Origin: Undaria pinnatifida
Taxonomy: Eukaryota > Sar > Phaeophyceae > Laminariales > Alariaceae
Assembly (NCBI GenBank): GCA_012845835.1
Contig: JABAKD010000036.1
Span: 1,956,001 to 2,020,000, forward strand
Reading direction: 5' to 3'
Length of the DNA: 64,000 nt
In this document: one piece after another, positions 10,608 through 23,644 of the stretch
How positions within the stretch are numbered: position 1 is the stretch's first letter
Layout of the letters: each line of letters begins with the position of its first letter
Notes under the pieces: model-generated
Seen by the model: the letters and a program-made list of their open reading frames with translations, nothing else
Database searches by the model: none
Told to the model about the DNA's origin: nothing
Translations under genes and position numbers: made by a program

Positions 10608-13600
10608 TAGTAGTGTAGTAGTAGGAATAGTATTGATAGGTTAACAGTAGTGTGAGAGATCTTGAGTTTCGTTGGCATTTATTTAATGTTCTGAGCTGAT
10701 GAATATGAACTGCTCACGACCGAAAACACGTGCGCACTCATCATGTACATGCACGGGCAGCAACACTCTCCCGCAGTAATCTCTCGTTGCAGCACGAGGA
10801 AAGTTGCATCATCTGCTCGTGGTGGTGGTGGGGGCACCATTGGTGCTAGATGGCTTCCCAGATCCCACCCGTGCAGCAGTATCTTTACAAGAAGAGGTTT
10901 GCCAGATTTTTTCAGAAATGCGTCCATGGACGTTTTCGGTGACAAGACTACTTGGAATTAGTGTGGGATACATGTCTTGCAGTTCAAACGTGTCCATCTG
11001 GGAATTTTGAGCTTCGTTGGTTGAGTTCATGTTCTGAACTCTGAACTGCTGTCTGTCTTGCTGAACGGAATGCAATGTTTAATCGTTACGAACACACGCT
11101 GCAAGCGCTCTCGACATATATATGCGCGAAGGAGGTTGCTGCCTCTGGTGATGATGGTGGTGTGGCACCATCGCTGCAGCACCGAAATTCCTTGCCCAAA
11201 CTCACCCATGGATCATAGGTTTGCCTCGAATCATGTTACCAGTACCATATCTTATCACCTACCTCTTCTTTTTCGGTGTTTCGTCGAAGAACGGGTAAAA
11301 AGCTTCGGCAGGAGGAGAAGAAGCAGTGCCTCGGAGGAGATGTCAGATGATGATCCAGCTCTTCTTGGGTGCTCGATAGAGCAGGGCCTTCTCACGTCTC
11401 GGACAAGGCACAGGTAGCGCGCGTAGCTCGAGCAAGTGACGACTTGGATTGTAAGACAGGACTCCTGAGAACCCGGCAAAGTGGAAGACTGCTGCTGTTG
11501 AATCGATCTGTGGTCAGCCGTCGATCGACCGCATGCACTATTTGATGCCTCTTGAAAAAAAAAATGTCGGTTTCAGCATCAAACACGGGGAAGGCAACAA
11601 AAAACCCCCTCTTGTGGCCGCCTTCTCCGAACTTCTGTGTAGAAACCTTTTTCGGCGAAAGGTTCCAACTGCTCAGATGCACAGCAAGAAGAAGGGCGCA
11701 TCAGCAGTCTTTATGCTCTGACCGCGTTGGGCTGTAAGGGCAGGCCTGCGCAGACGCGTGGGGCTCGCTGCCCTGTCGGGCGCGCTCCCTTCACAACAAG
11801 AAGCTCGAGTCACTGCTGCTGTTGCCGTTGTGTACCTAGAGGAGTGCGCTTTTTACCTGATACCATTTTGGTTAGGATTTTTAAAGACCGTATGTATACT
11901 AATAGTAATATAAAACGGTCTTTATATTCAAGCCTAAAGTGGTATGCTACACGGAGTCTGAAAAAAATAGAGCACATCATGCTCTTTGCGACTGGCAATC
12001 GGCGAATGCTCAGCGATGGCGGCTCAACGGCAATGGTGGTGGTGCACTGTGGCGCTTAGTTCTCATTCTCGCTGGCATGACAGGTGCGGATCTGATGGCT
12101 GCCGCCGCTGCTTGTGCTGCTGCTTGTTCTGCTGGTAGATGTTGGTGGAATGTTGACAGTCGAGATTGCGCCGCGTTTTCTGCCCCAATTTTTTCAGTAT
12201 TTTTTCATGAATACGTCTGGTCTGTGATGAGAGAAGAGAGGGCTGAAGGCTGAGGGTTCAGGTTTACGTGTATCAGGGTTGTCTGTACCTGGTACATACC
12301 TATTAATAGTATAACAACACGCAAGACAACAAACCCCCTGGCTCGAATTTCTTACTCACAGCTCATAGACGTGTTTGTCCAAATAAGGAGGGAACGAGGG
12401 CATACACCACGGAAATGGTTGTCATACTCGTAGCTCTGGAAACGTCTAGTCGAGATGTTTCCTTGGACGCATCGCTCGGCGTTTGCGCTCTCTCTCCCCG
12501 TTGTCGAGGAAATCAGGCAAGAAAATCGTAATCGACTGATGGGGTGGGGGAATTGTCATGCGTGTTATTCAGCAGTACGGGCCTCTCTCCTGTTGCTAAT
12601 TATTAATAATACGAGCTGGTATCAGCGAAATACGGAGCTTTTGGGCTTCAAGCTCTTGCACCCTCGTAGGAGACGAGTTGGAAAACGATTTTTTGGCAGA
12701 GGGTAGTTCTTGATTCTTGACCATACGAAAAACGTCGTGTTATTTTTTCAACTGTTTTTTCGCGTTAAGGGGGCACGTGTTAACGTTTTTCAGTTTTTTT
12801 TGGTAACTTTGACCCAAAAATATGGACAAAAAAAAAAGCATCACAGACGTCATTTTGTTTGGCCATGAAGAACGCCCCGGCCAAATTTCGTTTTCCAAGT
12901 CGTCTTCTACCACGGTGCAAAAGTGGTTTCGGCGGAAACGCAACAAATGCCGGAAAATGACTATTCTTGCCATATGTGTGCAAAACCGACAATCGACGAG
13001 TTTTTATGCGATTAGCGTGGCTGCTGCCATGCGGTGTGCAAGGTACGTCGCGGCGGTCGGTTGAACGCGTGCTTGCTCCCTGACGTCAAGAGTCAACGAT
13101 TTAATATAGTGCTGTCATTGCTGAGCGCAAAGCATGCAGGAACACCCCCGTGCAGACTCGTACGGTAGGACAAAAATCACACGAAATATGCGAGATGACT
13201 CAATTTCACCTGAGGAACGCCGTTTCCATATGTACAACGTTCCTGTGCGTCTTACGCGTCTTCTGTTGATCTCTATTTGCTCAAACCCTTCCTTTCCCTC
13301 GTTGGCGGCCTTCAGAGCCTCCTCAGCCCCTTGCGTATTTAGTGTGGCGTACACTCTACGACACTCTCGTGTGTGGCCGCCAAAGACATCGCTGCAGCTG
13401 GTTCTTTGGACACAGGCATCGCTGCAGCTTTTGCCGCGGGCACTTGCACTACTGTGCAGCCCACCGCCACAAGGATGCTCAGTAGCAGCACCCACACTCC
13501 CACAGCGCGCGCAGGCTGTGGCTCTTAGTGCTGTGTGTGCGCTTTGCTGCCGCAAGTGATCGGTTTTGTGCTCTGCGTGTTCCTGTGTGCGAAACGCGGA

Positions 13601-13814
13601 GTAATTTTTTAAATACATGAAATCAAAGACAAAAAAGAGAAAAACAAACTTGGTGAAATGCCTCCCCAGGTAATACGAACAATGCCCATATCTCGCGAAC
13701 TACAATTCGCACGCCAAATCGAGCTTCACCGATAGTGTTGCCCTTGTTGATGCCGTCTTGTGGATATGTTCATCAAACTTTCACTTATTCACTGTTTAAT
13801 CGCTCGAAGATGGA
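10407..13814. other. Gene-poor stretch
   Basis: No supported gene. A CAG/TAG microsatellite lies at 10556-10616. A 50-bp duplication (TTGAGTTTCGTTGGCATTTA at 10661, TTGAGCTTCGTTGGTTGAGT at 11008) is 347 bp apart. Two opposite-strand open frames of 141 and 167 codons at about 13115-13618 overlap and lack family motifs, so neither is called. Confidence 0.45.
10556..10616. repeat. CAG/TAG compound microsatellite
   Basis: About eleven AGC units run directly into seven or more AGT units. Confidence 0.9.
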
Positions 13815-15999
13815 ATGTTACGCTTCTTCCGGAACCAGCTGGTAGTAATATTTTTTCAAATACGGACGTTAGGCTCGTTTTTCCATAAACTTGAGAAATA
13901 TCGTGTTGTAAACGGTATTCGAATTCTCGGGAGAAATAAGGGACGCTGGATTAAGAAACGTGTACCGTCAAGCGGCAGTAATCGGAGCAAATCATACCAG
14001 GAACTGCGTGCCAGGTGTAAGAAACACTGCTGGTTTGGGCGCACCAATAAGCTATTGAGGCTGGGGCCGAACTATGTATTTCTTATCATTTAACAGAGGA
14101 CCCGTGCTGCCACCACCGTACCACAGCCACATCGTTCTACTGTACGTGAGTACGTTGTACGACGCTACACGTGTACCATGATATGAATAGCAGCAGAGGC
14201 ACCTGTAGCTTACGAGTCAGCGTAACGTAATTCGCATCAATCCTTCTCGCGTGCTCGCACGTCGAACAAGGGTGTACAGTTTCGTCGTTTGATGTATACA
14301 CCTATCGCACTGCTGAAACTATTATAAAAGCGTGACTTCTTGAGATTACACAAATATTAGACACATCGGGATCGAATCGTTTCGTTGAGCCCACGACTAT
14401 TAATAGCGCACGCCGGCGTCTTTGGCGTGACTGTTTTACTTGTTTAGTGCCACTAACTGTTAGTTACTATGATATTGATGCCATATTGCAGTAAATTCCA
14501 GGCAGAGTGAACTGGGGTCTTTGTGACGGAGTGCGTCAGCTGTGAGCTGCAAACCACACCGCGTTGGTGAAGCAGCAGACCTAACCTGCTACAAACGTAC
14601 GCACTAGCAATGTTGACATGTTGACTCTAACCTTTAGGAAACAACCTGGCCACAATGTTTTACACCTATCGTAGTAATAGCACATGTCCCTTCCTGTTTT
14701 ACGCACTGATCTACTGCATTGCTGGTGGGACTGTGACGTGTGTGTGGCCGAGAGTGTGACCCAGGAACTGGTCACCAGCTCAGAAATACCCCACCCGAAT
14801 CCCGTGCTCATAGGCCGTAGGAGAATCGGGGACGCCGTGGATTCATCCCCGGGTTGCCCGTTCCATTCGTCGAATGCGCGGAGCAGTCCTCGTGGCGGGA
14901 GGGCTTGTCATCTTGCTGCTAAAGGTAAGCGTCGGTCGACGTAGAATATGGAAACCTGAGGCTAACCCCGTTGGGACTTACTAATTGTTGCAGAGAGAAG
15001 AAATGACGAATAAAACTGGCAACTACAGAATCAGCAACTCGAAGCGACAATGGCTGCTATTAATAGGTTGGGGGGGGTGACAATGGTTTTTGCAAGGGTT
15101 GGCACGATACGCGTGCAGCATGACCAATAATATCGCATGTTGCGCGCTCGCACTATGATAAATCCACTGTTATCATGTGGTTTTTAACGCTAAACATGGG
15201 TTTTTCAAACGGTCCATGGGTTTCGCTGAATATTTGTTATTCGGGCACCGCAGGCGTCGTTTGTGATGATGTCAAATCACCCGGCAATGCTCGCGTGCCC
15301 CTGACGCGTTCTGCGATAGGAGTGCGCCCTGCCTTTCTCAAGCTATTCAGTTTGGCGGTCCATCCCGAACTTAAGAACTGCTGTTTGTGACAAAATCGCA
15401 ACATGTAACCCAATGAACAATCCCTAGGCCTACTGTAGGTATACTCGTACAAGGAATGCTATCGTCAAAACACAACACAATCGGGTAGTATGTTAGTCTA
15501 TATGCCTACGGTCTAATTGAGGAGCCCTGCCTGTCATCTTTGTTTTGGGCATATAATGCTCTATACATACCACTATCGTAGCACGCGGCGGTAGCAAAAG
15601 CAGCAGCAGGAGCAGGAGCAGCAGTAGTAGCCTGAGCACCGTTGTATTTTTTCCCTTCTCAAGTACGGGGCTTACCAGGGGGCGAGGTCTGTTTCATTCG
15701 CTCTGGTTGTCCTGCCTTGTTGTTGCGCTCGATGTTGTGAATGCATGCAGTAAGGTATACCCACCTTGGGATACCCCGGGTTTAAGACGTTCCGATGACT
15801 TAAGGCCAGGAGAATCGGCCTGTCTCTTTAGAGAAATGTACTTGGAATTGGTGTGGGATCATTTTGCTCGGTAGTAACCTATACGACCAAACGTGGGAGT
15901 TTTTTGTTATACCACTGAAATAGCCTTGTCCCGAGCTGGTCGTTAAATGGGTACTGTATACCACTGCAAATCCCTCTGGGCTTAAGAGGGAACAGGAAG
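13815..15999. other. Gene-poor stretch
   Basis: A 92-codon Lys/Arg-rich open frame on the + strand (13815-14093) is the most protein-like segment but has no motif I recognise. A CAGCAGGAG-type short repeat lies at 15595-15640. Otherwise I see nothing assignable. Confidence 0.4.
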
Positions 16000-16002
16000 T
16001 GT

Positions 16003-16110
16003 CGAATTAGTATAACGGTTACACCACCGGCCACACGAAGGGTCTGCTAGCTGCTGGCGTAGGAGATGCGTCCTCCGCAGTGCAACATAGGGAGATAAAC
16101 GTATGACGCG
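16003..16110 (+). repeat. tRNA-like 5' half, copy 1 of a repeat pair
   Basis: TTAGTATAACGGTTACACCA, then CCGGCCACACGAAGG, resembles a tRNA D-arm (box A) and anticodon region. No box B or T-arm follows at the expected distance, so it is not a functional tRNA. A diverged copy lies at 18187-18290 (CCATCGGCCACACCAAGC, then GGGGTAGGAGATGTGTCC). It is probably a tRNA-derived repeat head. Confidence 0.4.
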
Positions 16111-16494
16111 CACGCAGCATGCTGCTACTTGTACATACTGCATGACCAAACCTGCTCAATGTGTTTGTGATGTACAAGGTATGTGTCTGTCTCGAAGTTT
16201 GTTGCCACAAAGCTTGTTTCTTAGCAGTAGGATGATGAATCGGCACGGACACTGGATGTGCTGTATTTCGATGGGGGGAAATTCCTGTTTATTGTGAAGA
16301 GCAAACACAACACATACAACACGCTGCTGAACGCTCGTCCTAGACGGCTGGCTGATATCACCGATTCATTGTTTTACAGGTCGCTGTGCTGTAATAGGGT
16401 AAAAAGAGCTCGTGGCAATGTTGACGGTATCGGCAGTCATTCCAATCAGCGATTGATCTCAGGTATTTCATTGAGCTGTGAAACCACACGCGGG

Positions 16495-16930
16495 ATAACA
16501 GTACGCGTTTTCGACTATCGGTTTCGACGCTCCTGTATGCAATCAAGTTGCGATAATCGAGCATGCAATCGTTTTCGTTGATCGTGTAATATAACCAGTT
16601 TCGATAATCGTGTAGACTACCAACTAGTCTCGATTATCGTGCACCGGTAGACTATGGCAATCGTCTAAGTAATCGTGTATGGCAATCGGTTTTCGATCAT
16701 TGCTGTCAACAATCGTGTTGGACTACAAAATTGGTTTCGACGACATTCGTCCTTGAGATCGTTTTCGACAAATCGTTTTCGACTACCCTTTTCGGCAATC
16801 ATGTTCAGCTTGCACCCTGTTCGATAGTCGTTTTCGATGATCGTTTTCGATATTGATTTCGGATTTACTGTCTGTCGAATATGGTTTCCATGATAGTGAA
16901 AAGCTGTTGTCGACGATCGTTTTTGATAGT
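16495..16930. repeat. Degenerate ATCGTTTTCGA array
   Basis: More than fifteen variants of ATCGTTTTCGA, TCGATAATCGTG and GGTTTCGA fill about 430 bp with irregular spacing and both orientations, for example CGATAATCGTG against CTCGATTATCGTGC. The flanks lack this word. Confidence 0.7.
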
Positions 16931-18186
16931 CGACGTTCTTGCCTCCTCGGCCGCTGCTGCAACTTCATCGATTCTCCACGCCAGACGCGTGCTACTAATA
17001 CTTGGAAGTACTGCCAATACTACTAGTAGTACGGTAGGGGTGTACCTTACTGTAGTTGTCCGCGGCTCCTCAGCTGCTAAACGACTACACTAACATATAT
17101 ACTACTCCGGAGTATATACCTCGCTCGCCCTGAAGTTGAGGAATAATTGAAAGTGCTCACTTGAGTAGCTCTGTCTCACTCAAAAAAATATTTTTTAATT
17201 AACAATTCATGTGCAACGCGATTCGCATTCGTAGAAACATGTTAATATTTTACTATCGTAGTGTTTTTCCAACGATATTGGGTACCGGGTATGGGATGCC
17301 CTTAGTCAAGGAGCCCCATCGATCAGAAACGGTTTGGCGAAAAAGTGGTACCCAGTGGTAGGTAGCCGAAGATGCCAGGAATTGGTAGCTATTCGCACCT
17401 TTAGGAGCCCCTACACTCAAACTAGTATGTTGCGTCTAGGCTGCCGTCCGTCACAGGACTAGCTGTCATCTCCTGGCGTATTCGATCGTATCACGCGTCG
17501 CCAGCCTTGGTTACTTGCACGATTAAACGCATGCTGCTATGGGTAATAGTACGGTAGAGCTTCATCATTTTTTTCTGAGGCTACTCACTTCCATGACTTG
17601 AAGAACCGTACAGTTCACCCAGAACCTGACTTTGATGCTTTGATAAATAAAACGAAGTTCAACCCCATGGCCTAGACATGTAATTATTCATGAACAAAAA
17701 TATGCACCCAAAAATAGGATAGGATAGGATAGGATAGGATAAGATAGGATTCCAACGATATTGGATAGTTCCTCAGTTAAGAAGCGCCGTAAGGTGACAA
17801 ATATTCTGGCCGACAAGTACTACTCCTATCGTAGCACGTGTCGTCCCCCCCCCCCCCCCCCCTCCAAATTCGTTGAAATCCCTCGGAACATTTTGACGTA
17901 CGTTTCGGTAATGGGCACGCTAACTTGCCTTCCCTCTCCTCCCTCTCCAACATCGTTAAAACCGCTTGAATCCTTTTGCGACGTGTTCAATAACGGTCAC
18001 GCCCACCTGTGTATGGTGTTGGTGAAGAGAGGGGCTGCGGTTAGCGCTTTCAATGCCTCCAACTACATACCGGTGCACTGGGTGCCATACAAGGTGGGAA
18101 ACTTAACCTTGACCCACCCCCCGTGGGACTTGAGTGGGAAAGGGGGTCGAATATAAATGACGTGATGGTATGACATGGTGATATGG
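16931..18186. other. Gene-poor stretch
   Basis: It includes the near-palindrome TATATACTACTCCGGAGTAT at about 17095-17118, a GGATA pentanucleotide array at 17718-17750 and a poly-C run at 17846-17863. A 131-codon + strand open frame (17761-18156) spans the poly-C and is not supported. Confidence 0.45.
17718..17750. repeat. GGATA pentanucleotide repeat
   Basis: About six AGGAT units, one with a substitution. Confidence 0.9.
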
Positions 18187-18310
18187 AATGATTATATGAC
18201 ATTGCACCATCGGCCACACCAAGCAGCCCGGGCTATATACTGGGGTAGGAGATGTGTCCGAACAGTTCCGTTGGGAGGTGTCAGGCATGCGTATAGCAAT
18301 ATGATGCTTG
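18187..18310 (+). repeat. tRNA-like repeat, copy 2
   Basis: It matches 16003-16110 in the CGGCCACAC and GTAGGAGATG segments. Box A is more decayed than in copy 1. Confidence 0.4.
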
Positions 18311-18469
18311 TATTGTTGCACGTTTCTCCTGTTGTCGCCGGTTGAAAACACCGCACTTGTTGCTTTTCCGGCCTCTGATTGCGGTCCCCAACCTATTATA
18401 TTAACGTGTAGAGGGGTAGTAGAAGCTCTGTCACGCTTAGAACTAGCACTGTCGTTTGTCGCTGTCATT

Positions 18470-18965
18470 GCGTTTATTTTTACTCCGAATCGTTGCCAAT
18501 GTCGTTGTCGTTGTCGTTCTCTTGTTTTTATCACTGCGAATCGTCGTCAATGTTTTTGTCAGTATCGTTATCATTGTACTTGTCATTTGTAAATTTGTGA
18601 TGATCATTGTACGGGGTGTGATATGGTACGGTGCCGATTGGTGTGACAATGTGCGATATGGTATGGTGTGGTATGGTATGGTATCGGATTGTACCTCAGT
18701 TGAGGGGCGCCGGGTCAGCACACTAAAACCTATAATCGTGCTGGTGGCGATGTTGGTGACGGTGCTTGAGGTGTTGTTGTAGGTGTTGGTGTTGGTGGAA
18801 ATTGTGTGGTGGTGGCGGCGGTGAGGTAGGTGGCGGCGGTGTTGTTGTTGTTGTTATTGTTGTGGTTGTCGTTGGTGTTGTTGGTGGTATTGGTGTTGGC
18901 GTTGGTGCTGGTGCTGGTGTTGCTGTGCTGGTGCTGTTGTTGTTAGTAATATATATATTATTGCT
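18470..18965. repeat. Cluster of short repeats
   Basis: Two ~52-bp units around CGAATCGTTGCCAATGTCG lie at 18485-18590. A GGTAT/GGTGT pentamer tract lies at 18650-18690, and a GGTGTT hexamer-type tract at 18765-18945. Valine/glycine-rich open frames across them are low-complexity artefacts. Confidence 0.75.
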
Positions 18966-18984
18966 GTAGAAGTATTATTTTTTA

Positions 18985-20012
18985 TTCCATCTGCTACCTG
19001 ACAATGTAGGGCATGATTGTCCACGCCGGCCACTCATAGGTATCCCCAGAAAGAAGAAAATTCAGGGAAATCGGCCCGAAGGAAACATATGCACGAAGTT
19101 AGCCTCCCTTCTGCGCAAAGAAAAGCAAGCGAAATCCGGACAGGAAACAGACGCACGGTTTCTAACGCCCCTCTGTCCCTGCTTCCAGCTGGGCATCGAC
19201 CTGATTGTTCGAAACTAGGCCACGCCTTAGACAATACTGCACTCGCTTGCAGTTGGGGTACCTGATCTAGATTCAGGCCAAGGTCTTCCGCCACCTGTTC
19301 TAGGCCCAGATCAGCGACCCCGTGAAGATCTGCTTCCAACCGCGAATTCAAGAGGTGCTGTGAGGCTTTGACGTACCTGCAGAAGAGGTAGAGGACGACG
19401 TTGATCTGGCTATCGAACAGACGGCGGAAAACCTTGGTCTGGACCTAGCACGGGTGGCGAACAACCTTGGTCTGGGCCTAGCACAGGTGGCGGAAGACCA
19501 TGGTATGGATCTAGAAAAGAAGCTGGACGACAGTGATCTGGGCCTAGAGCGGGTGGCGGAAGAACTTGGTTTGGACCTGGAAAAGGCCCTCTTCTAGTTC
19601 CAGACGAAGTTGCTCTGCCACGTCTTCCAGGCCCAGATCACTCTCGCCCGGCTGCTCTTCGAGGTCCAGACCAAGGTGTTCCGCCATCTATGCTAGGTCC
19701 AGGCCAAGGTCCTCCGCCACCTGTGCTAGGTCCAGACCAAGGTCTTCCGCCGTCTGTTCGATGGCCGGATCACCGTCTTCCGGTCCTTCTTCTACAGGTA
19801 GGTCAAAGTCTTGCGGCACCTCTTGAATTCGCGGTTGGAAGCGGTTCGCATGTTTGCTTCCTCTGCTGGCTCGCGCAAAATGGTGGACCATGTAAGCGGG
19901 GCATGGAGCAAGGGAGAGAGACATCAGCTCGCAGGGTCGGATTAGAGGAATAGGATCATACTGCTTGTTATTTTTCCTGGCGTTCATAATGGGGCCTGCT
20001 TGCGTTTGCATC
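18985..20012. pseudogene. Family J copy 2 with internal inversion
   Basis: Minus-strand family J sequence is present at both ends. At 19034-19330 it carries the C-terminal VPQLQASAVLSKAWPSF block, and at 19600-20011 the N-terminal part with QEVPQDFDLPVEEG and AEDLGLDLAQV repeats. The middle, about 19330-19597, encodes the same acidic repeats on the opposite strand (GTACCTGCAGAAGAGG onward; peptide AENLGLDLARV). The arm at 19337-19470 is homologous to the reverse complement of about 19700-19840. No single frame spans the locus, so it is broken as a gene. A tail-to-tail junction lies near 19597. Confidence 0.65.
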
Positions 20013-22189
20013 CTGTTGGACGTGTCAATGAAAGCGTAATGTAGCCGTTAACGGCAATAAAAAGTCCTACAAAAGGATGAAGTAAACACTGAAAAAATTA
20101 TCGTTATCAATTTACCCAATCACAAGCGCTGAATATCCCTGTCGTGTATGAACTATACCCCAAAAGCTCAAAGTCGGTCACACGTTTTTTCGAGGCACAA
20201 GCTCTTGGACCAAGGTTTGAGTTTCCTCTAACCCAAGCTGATGGATGTACGATGTGTACGTTGTGCTCTCGTTTCGAGCAACGACGCCCGACAATATACC
20301 CCACGGCCCACACTCAGCGGGACATTCCACGCCACCTGTCTCGCAGACTTCCAGCGCTCGTAGCGATAGCTGACCGCGCGAGAGGCTGGCAACAACCCGT
20401 CCAGGCCGAAAATCGACACAGCTTGCGGGAGTAGCAGAGCAGCACCTCGCGTGCTCCTGCCAGCGTTTACGTAGCACCCCACGGAAGGCACTGGTCAGCA
20501 GCGATAGCCCACAACCGACGACGGTGTATCTGCCGCAGTCCATGCAGTCCATGCCCGGCAACTATCCGACCGTCTTTGCTTGGGGAGATCTGCACCAGCA
20601 AGCAGCCACGTCTTCTGCGTGCGATTCTTATGATGCCGGGTGGGTATGCTTTTAAAACTTGGCTTCGTTACCCTGAGCTATTAGTAGTACCTGTACACAG
20701 TACCTGATACTATAACAATCTGCCCGACAATATTGTGACAGTGTAAATGTTAATATCAATATACACGATCCTTGCATGTCCGAACATAAAGGTATGATAT
20801 GCCGCGTGTTTAGAAATGACAGAACCATCGATCTTGTTGTGGGTTCATGGGACATCGCAGAACACATGCCACCAGAACATATTTACATATATTAACATCA
20901 TGATGTGTTGAAGTATAACTCCGAAAGTGACCTTGTTTGTCCCGTGTTTTCTCATTCGTATTTCATGCCGATTCCGGCGCGGTTTAATGTGATATGTAGT
21001 CCATAACCCAAAGGAGTTAGTCCACATTCATAATATTTTATTGACTGAAGCAACTCTGACCAGGGGAGACAGGGTAAATAAAACAGCACATTTTCGGAAT
21101 TTCTCGCCCTATTTGAAGTTCGCTGTAAAGTGTTTATTGTTTCATGCCACCGCACCCATGCCATCATGACCACCAAGTTTCAGCTTCTAACTCCACTCTA
21201 CCCCCAAGGAATCATCAAACGAAGTTTTGCGCGCGCTCAGTGTTCAATGACAATGGTTTAGGAAGAAACATGTTTACGGCAGCATTGATATATATATATT
21301 TTTTCTGGTCAATCGGAAAGACTGGGGCATGATCTTACCGTGGAATAGCCCTTCATTGACACCCCAAGCTGTTTGGTTGTCTGCTGTGCTGTGTTGCACT
21401 GCAGTGCACTGTACGGTTGTGTAGTGTGTTCTGCACTGTACTCTTCTGTCGGGGTGGAGTGCGCTGTACTAGTGTCTTGTGTTTTGTACTGTGCTGCACT
21501 ACGGTGTACTGCTGTTCAACTCTTATCCGTAACTATTGATTTGGTGGATAAGTCTAGATGCAGGTATGCCCTTTAGTCTAATGTTCGGTCTCGTGACATC
21601 AATTGAGCAAAGATGGTTCGGTTTGCGTCTGCAAAAAAAATGCGGCGAATTCTTCGTGGATATGATTGGGCACGGACGGAACGGAACGACACGAAACACG
21701 AAGCAGCGTAACGAAGCTAACCGAACGAACCGGGACACATGCTGCTAGTAGAAGCATTAATATAAGTACGTTTGGTGTGCTCCTGGTTTTTGTGACGGTG
21801 GCCACTCGATAAACTACTTTATACCTTACCCACACACCAAAATTGGGAAAAAATGAAAGTGCAACCCGATGAATAATCCCCTGGCCTACGTACGTATACA
21901 ACGAAAAATTTGGCGAAACAAGATTGGCATTCCGATTATGCAAAGTCGAGGAATTCCGTTATCCAGACACTATAATCGCCGAAAGTGCCATCCTTATCGT
22001 AGCACCCGTCACGGAACGAAACAAAACGTCGGCGGATTGAAACGATACGAAACGAAGCGCAGCGACACGAAAATAATCGAAATGGAACTAAACGAATCAA
22101 CACAAAACGAAACGAAACAAGGCGAAGCCTGGATGCTCCTTGCTGATTTTGTGTTCGCGGGGGGCAGTCTGGTTTGGAAGCGGAGCTGC
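20013..22189. other. Gene-poor stretch
   Basis: No supported gene. The strand pair of open frames at 20144-20561 shows no motif. A degenerate TGCACTGTGTT-type tract lies at 21375-21510. ACGAA/GAAACGA-rich DNA lies at 21670-21735 and 22010-22115. Confidence 0.45.
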
Positions 22190-23290
22190 TATGGGATCAG
22201 CTGGACCATAGGGAAAAGAGAGCTAAACATGAGCCGAGATAGGAGCAAGGTCAGTGCCACATGTGTCTATAAACACGAAAGTGGAACACGCCGAAGTTCC
22301 ATTTTAAGTAATGTAAGTTTGGGTGGGTTGAGGTAACATGGCTCCAGGCTGGCGGTCAGAAAAGAGAGAAGTTCGGGTGGGACCACCGGCGGGAGCAGGA
22401 AGCCTCATCCAATCCAACATTGAATGAAATGATCGGCAACAGACTTAAAGACTACCGCAGTAATACCGCAGTAGTATCGTCAACCAACTTCAGGTTCCCG
22501 CGGTTGGCACAAAAGTTGGGATCATATGCTTGCTACCAATTACTAGGACTGTCTATGAAGCGAGCTCACTCGTGTTATAGTCCCCGAAATCCTCGACGAG
22601 ATACCAGCGAGGAGCGGAAAAAGTCAAGACCATCCCACCCACCCTACACTGGGTATTCGTTTAACAGTTGTGTTCATTTCCCTTAGGAAATACTGCTGCG
22701 CTGAGGGCACTTCGACCGAAGGCACCCTCAGCGCGGGTGGTGTATCCACAGTTGAGGACCTTCTGCGGGAGCAGGAAGCCTCATCCAATCCAATACTTGA
22801 ATGAAATTATCGGTAACAGAGTTAAACAATACCACAGTATTAGCCATGGATATCGAACGGTGATCGGGTCTGACATGACACGAATAAACGTGAAATCAAG
22901 TCGGTTTTTGATACGATGGATCGAAGCATATAGGAGAGTCAACACGATGCGCAACACGATTAAAAAGGAGCTAAACCTTAGCAAGATTGGAAAGGATGAG
23001 CGACGTGCGCCTATGTATATGATACCAACATGGACATCGAAAGGTAATTGAGTTCGATATGACACTGATAAACGTGAAGCATGATCGATTTTGATGCGAG
23101 ACACCGGTATTGAAATATGTGTCAGAAACCCGGTGCGATATGCAACACGATTAGAAAAGGAACGGCTCGATGAGCAAACGAGAGCAAGATAGGAGAGAGG
23201 TGGGTGCCACATGGGCCTTCAAAACACAAAAACTAATGGTGGACATCGAAAGGTAATCGAGTCCGAAACATCACCGATGAACTAAAAATC
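22190..23290. repeat. ~200-bp degenerate tandem repeat block
   Basis: The word GACATCGAAAGGTAATCGAG recurs at about 22850 (diverged), 23034 and 23243. GGTGGGTGCCACATG-like words occur near 22250 and 23200. A separate pair, GGGAGCAGGAAGCCTCATCC, lies at 22393 and 22769. Together these suggest an old, shuffled tandem array. Confidence 0.6.
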
Positions 23291-23399
23291 GAACCGCTAG
23301 TTGATATGCCAGGTACTTGGTACGGCAGTTCTGCTTGTGTTTGTGTTTTCATATCGCCTATGGCGTTGCCAACGTTGTCGTGATCTTTGTGTAACCAAT

Positions 23400-23640
23400 T
23401 CTAGGGCTGTTAACGGGTGGGGTCACTCCGCGCGGGTAGGGTTGGGTTAGGTCGAGGCGGGCCGGGTCAGAACCCGTTCGATGTGAATACCTCCCGACCC
23501 GACCCAACCCGACCCCGCCCGACATGTGATATTTCGAAAACCTCGTAACCCGACTCGAGCCGCGAGATTTTGAAAGCTCTTGGCCCGACCCATGGGCCGG
23601 CTCATGACCCGTGAAACGCCCGGATTAATTCCACTTGCTA
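23400..23640. repeat. GGGTCGGG-type inverted repeat D
   Basis: GGGTTGGGTTAGGTCGAGGC and a GGGCCGGGTC arm face CCCGACCCGACCCAACCCGA, which could fold into a long GC-rich hairpin. Related fragments occur at 893-937, 2955-2970 and 37645-37710. Confidence 0.6.
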
Positions 23641-23644
23641 CTAA

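Noticed and set aside
16003-16060. Possible functional tRNA gene
   Set aside because: Box A and an anticodon-like region are present, but no T-arm or acceptor pairing follows.
18766-18969. Gly/Val-rich frame
   Set aside because: Encoded by GGTGTT-type repeats with no flanking gene evidence.
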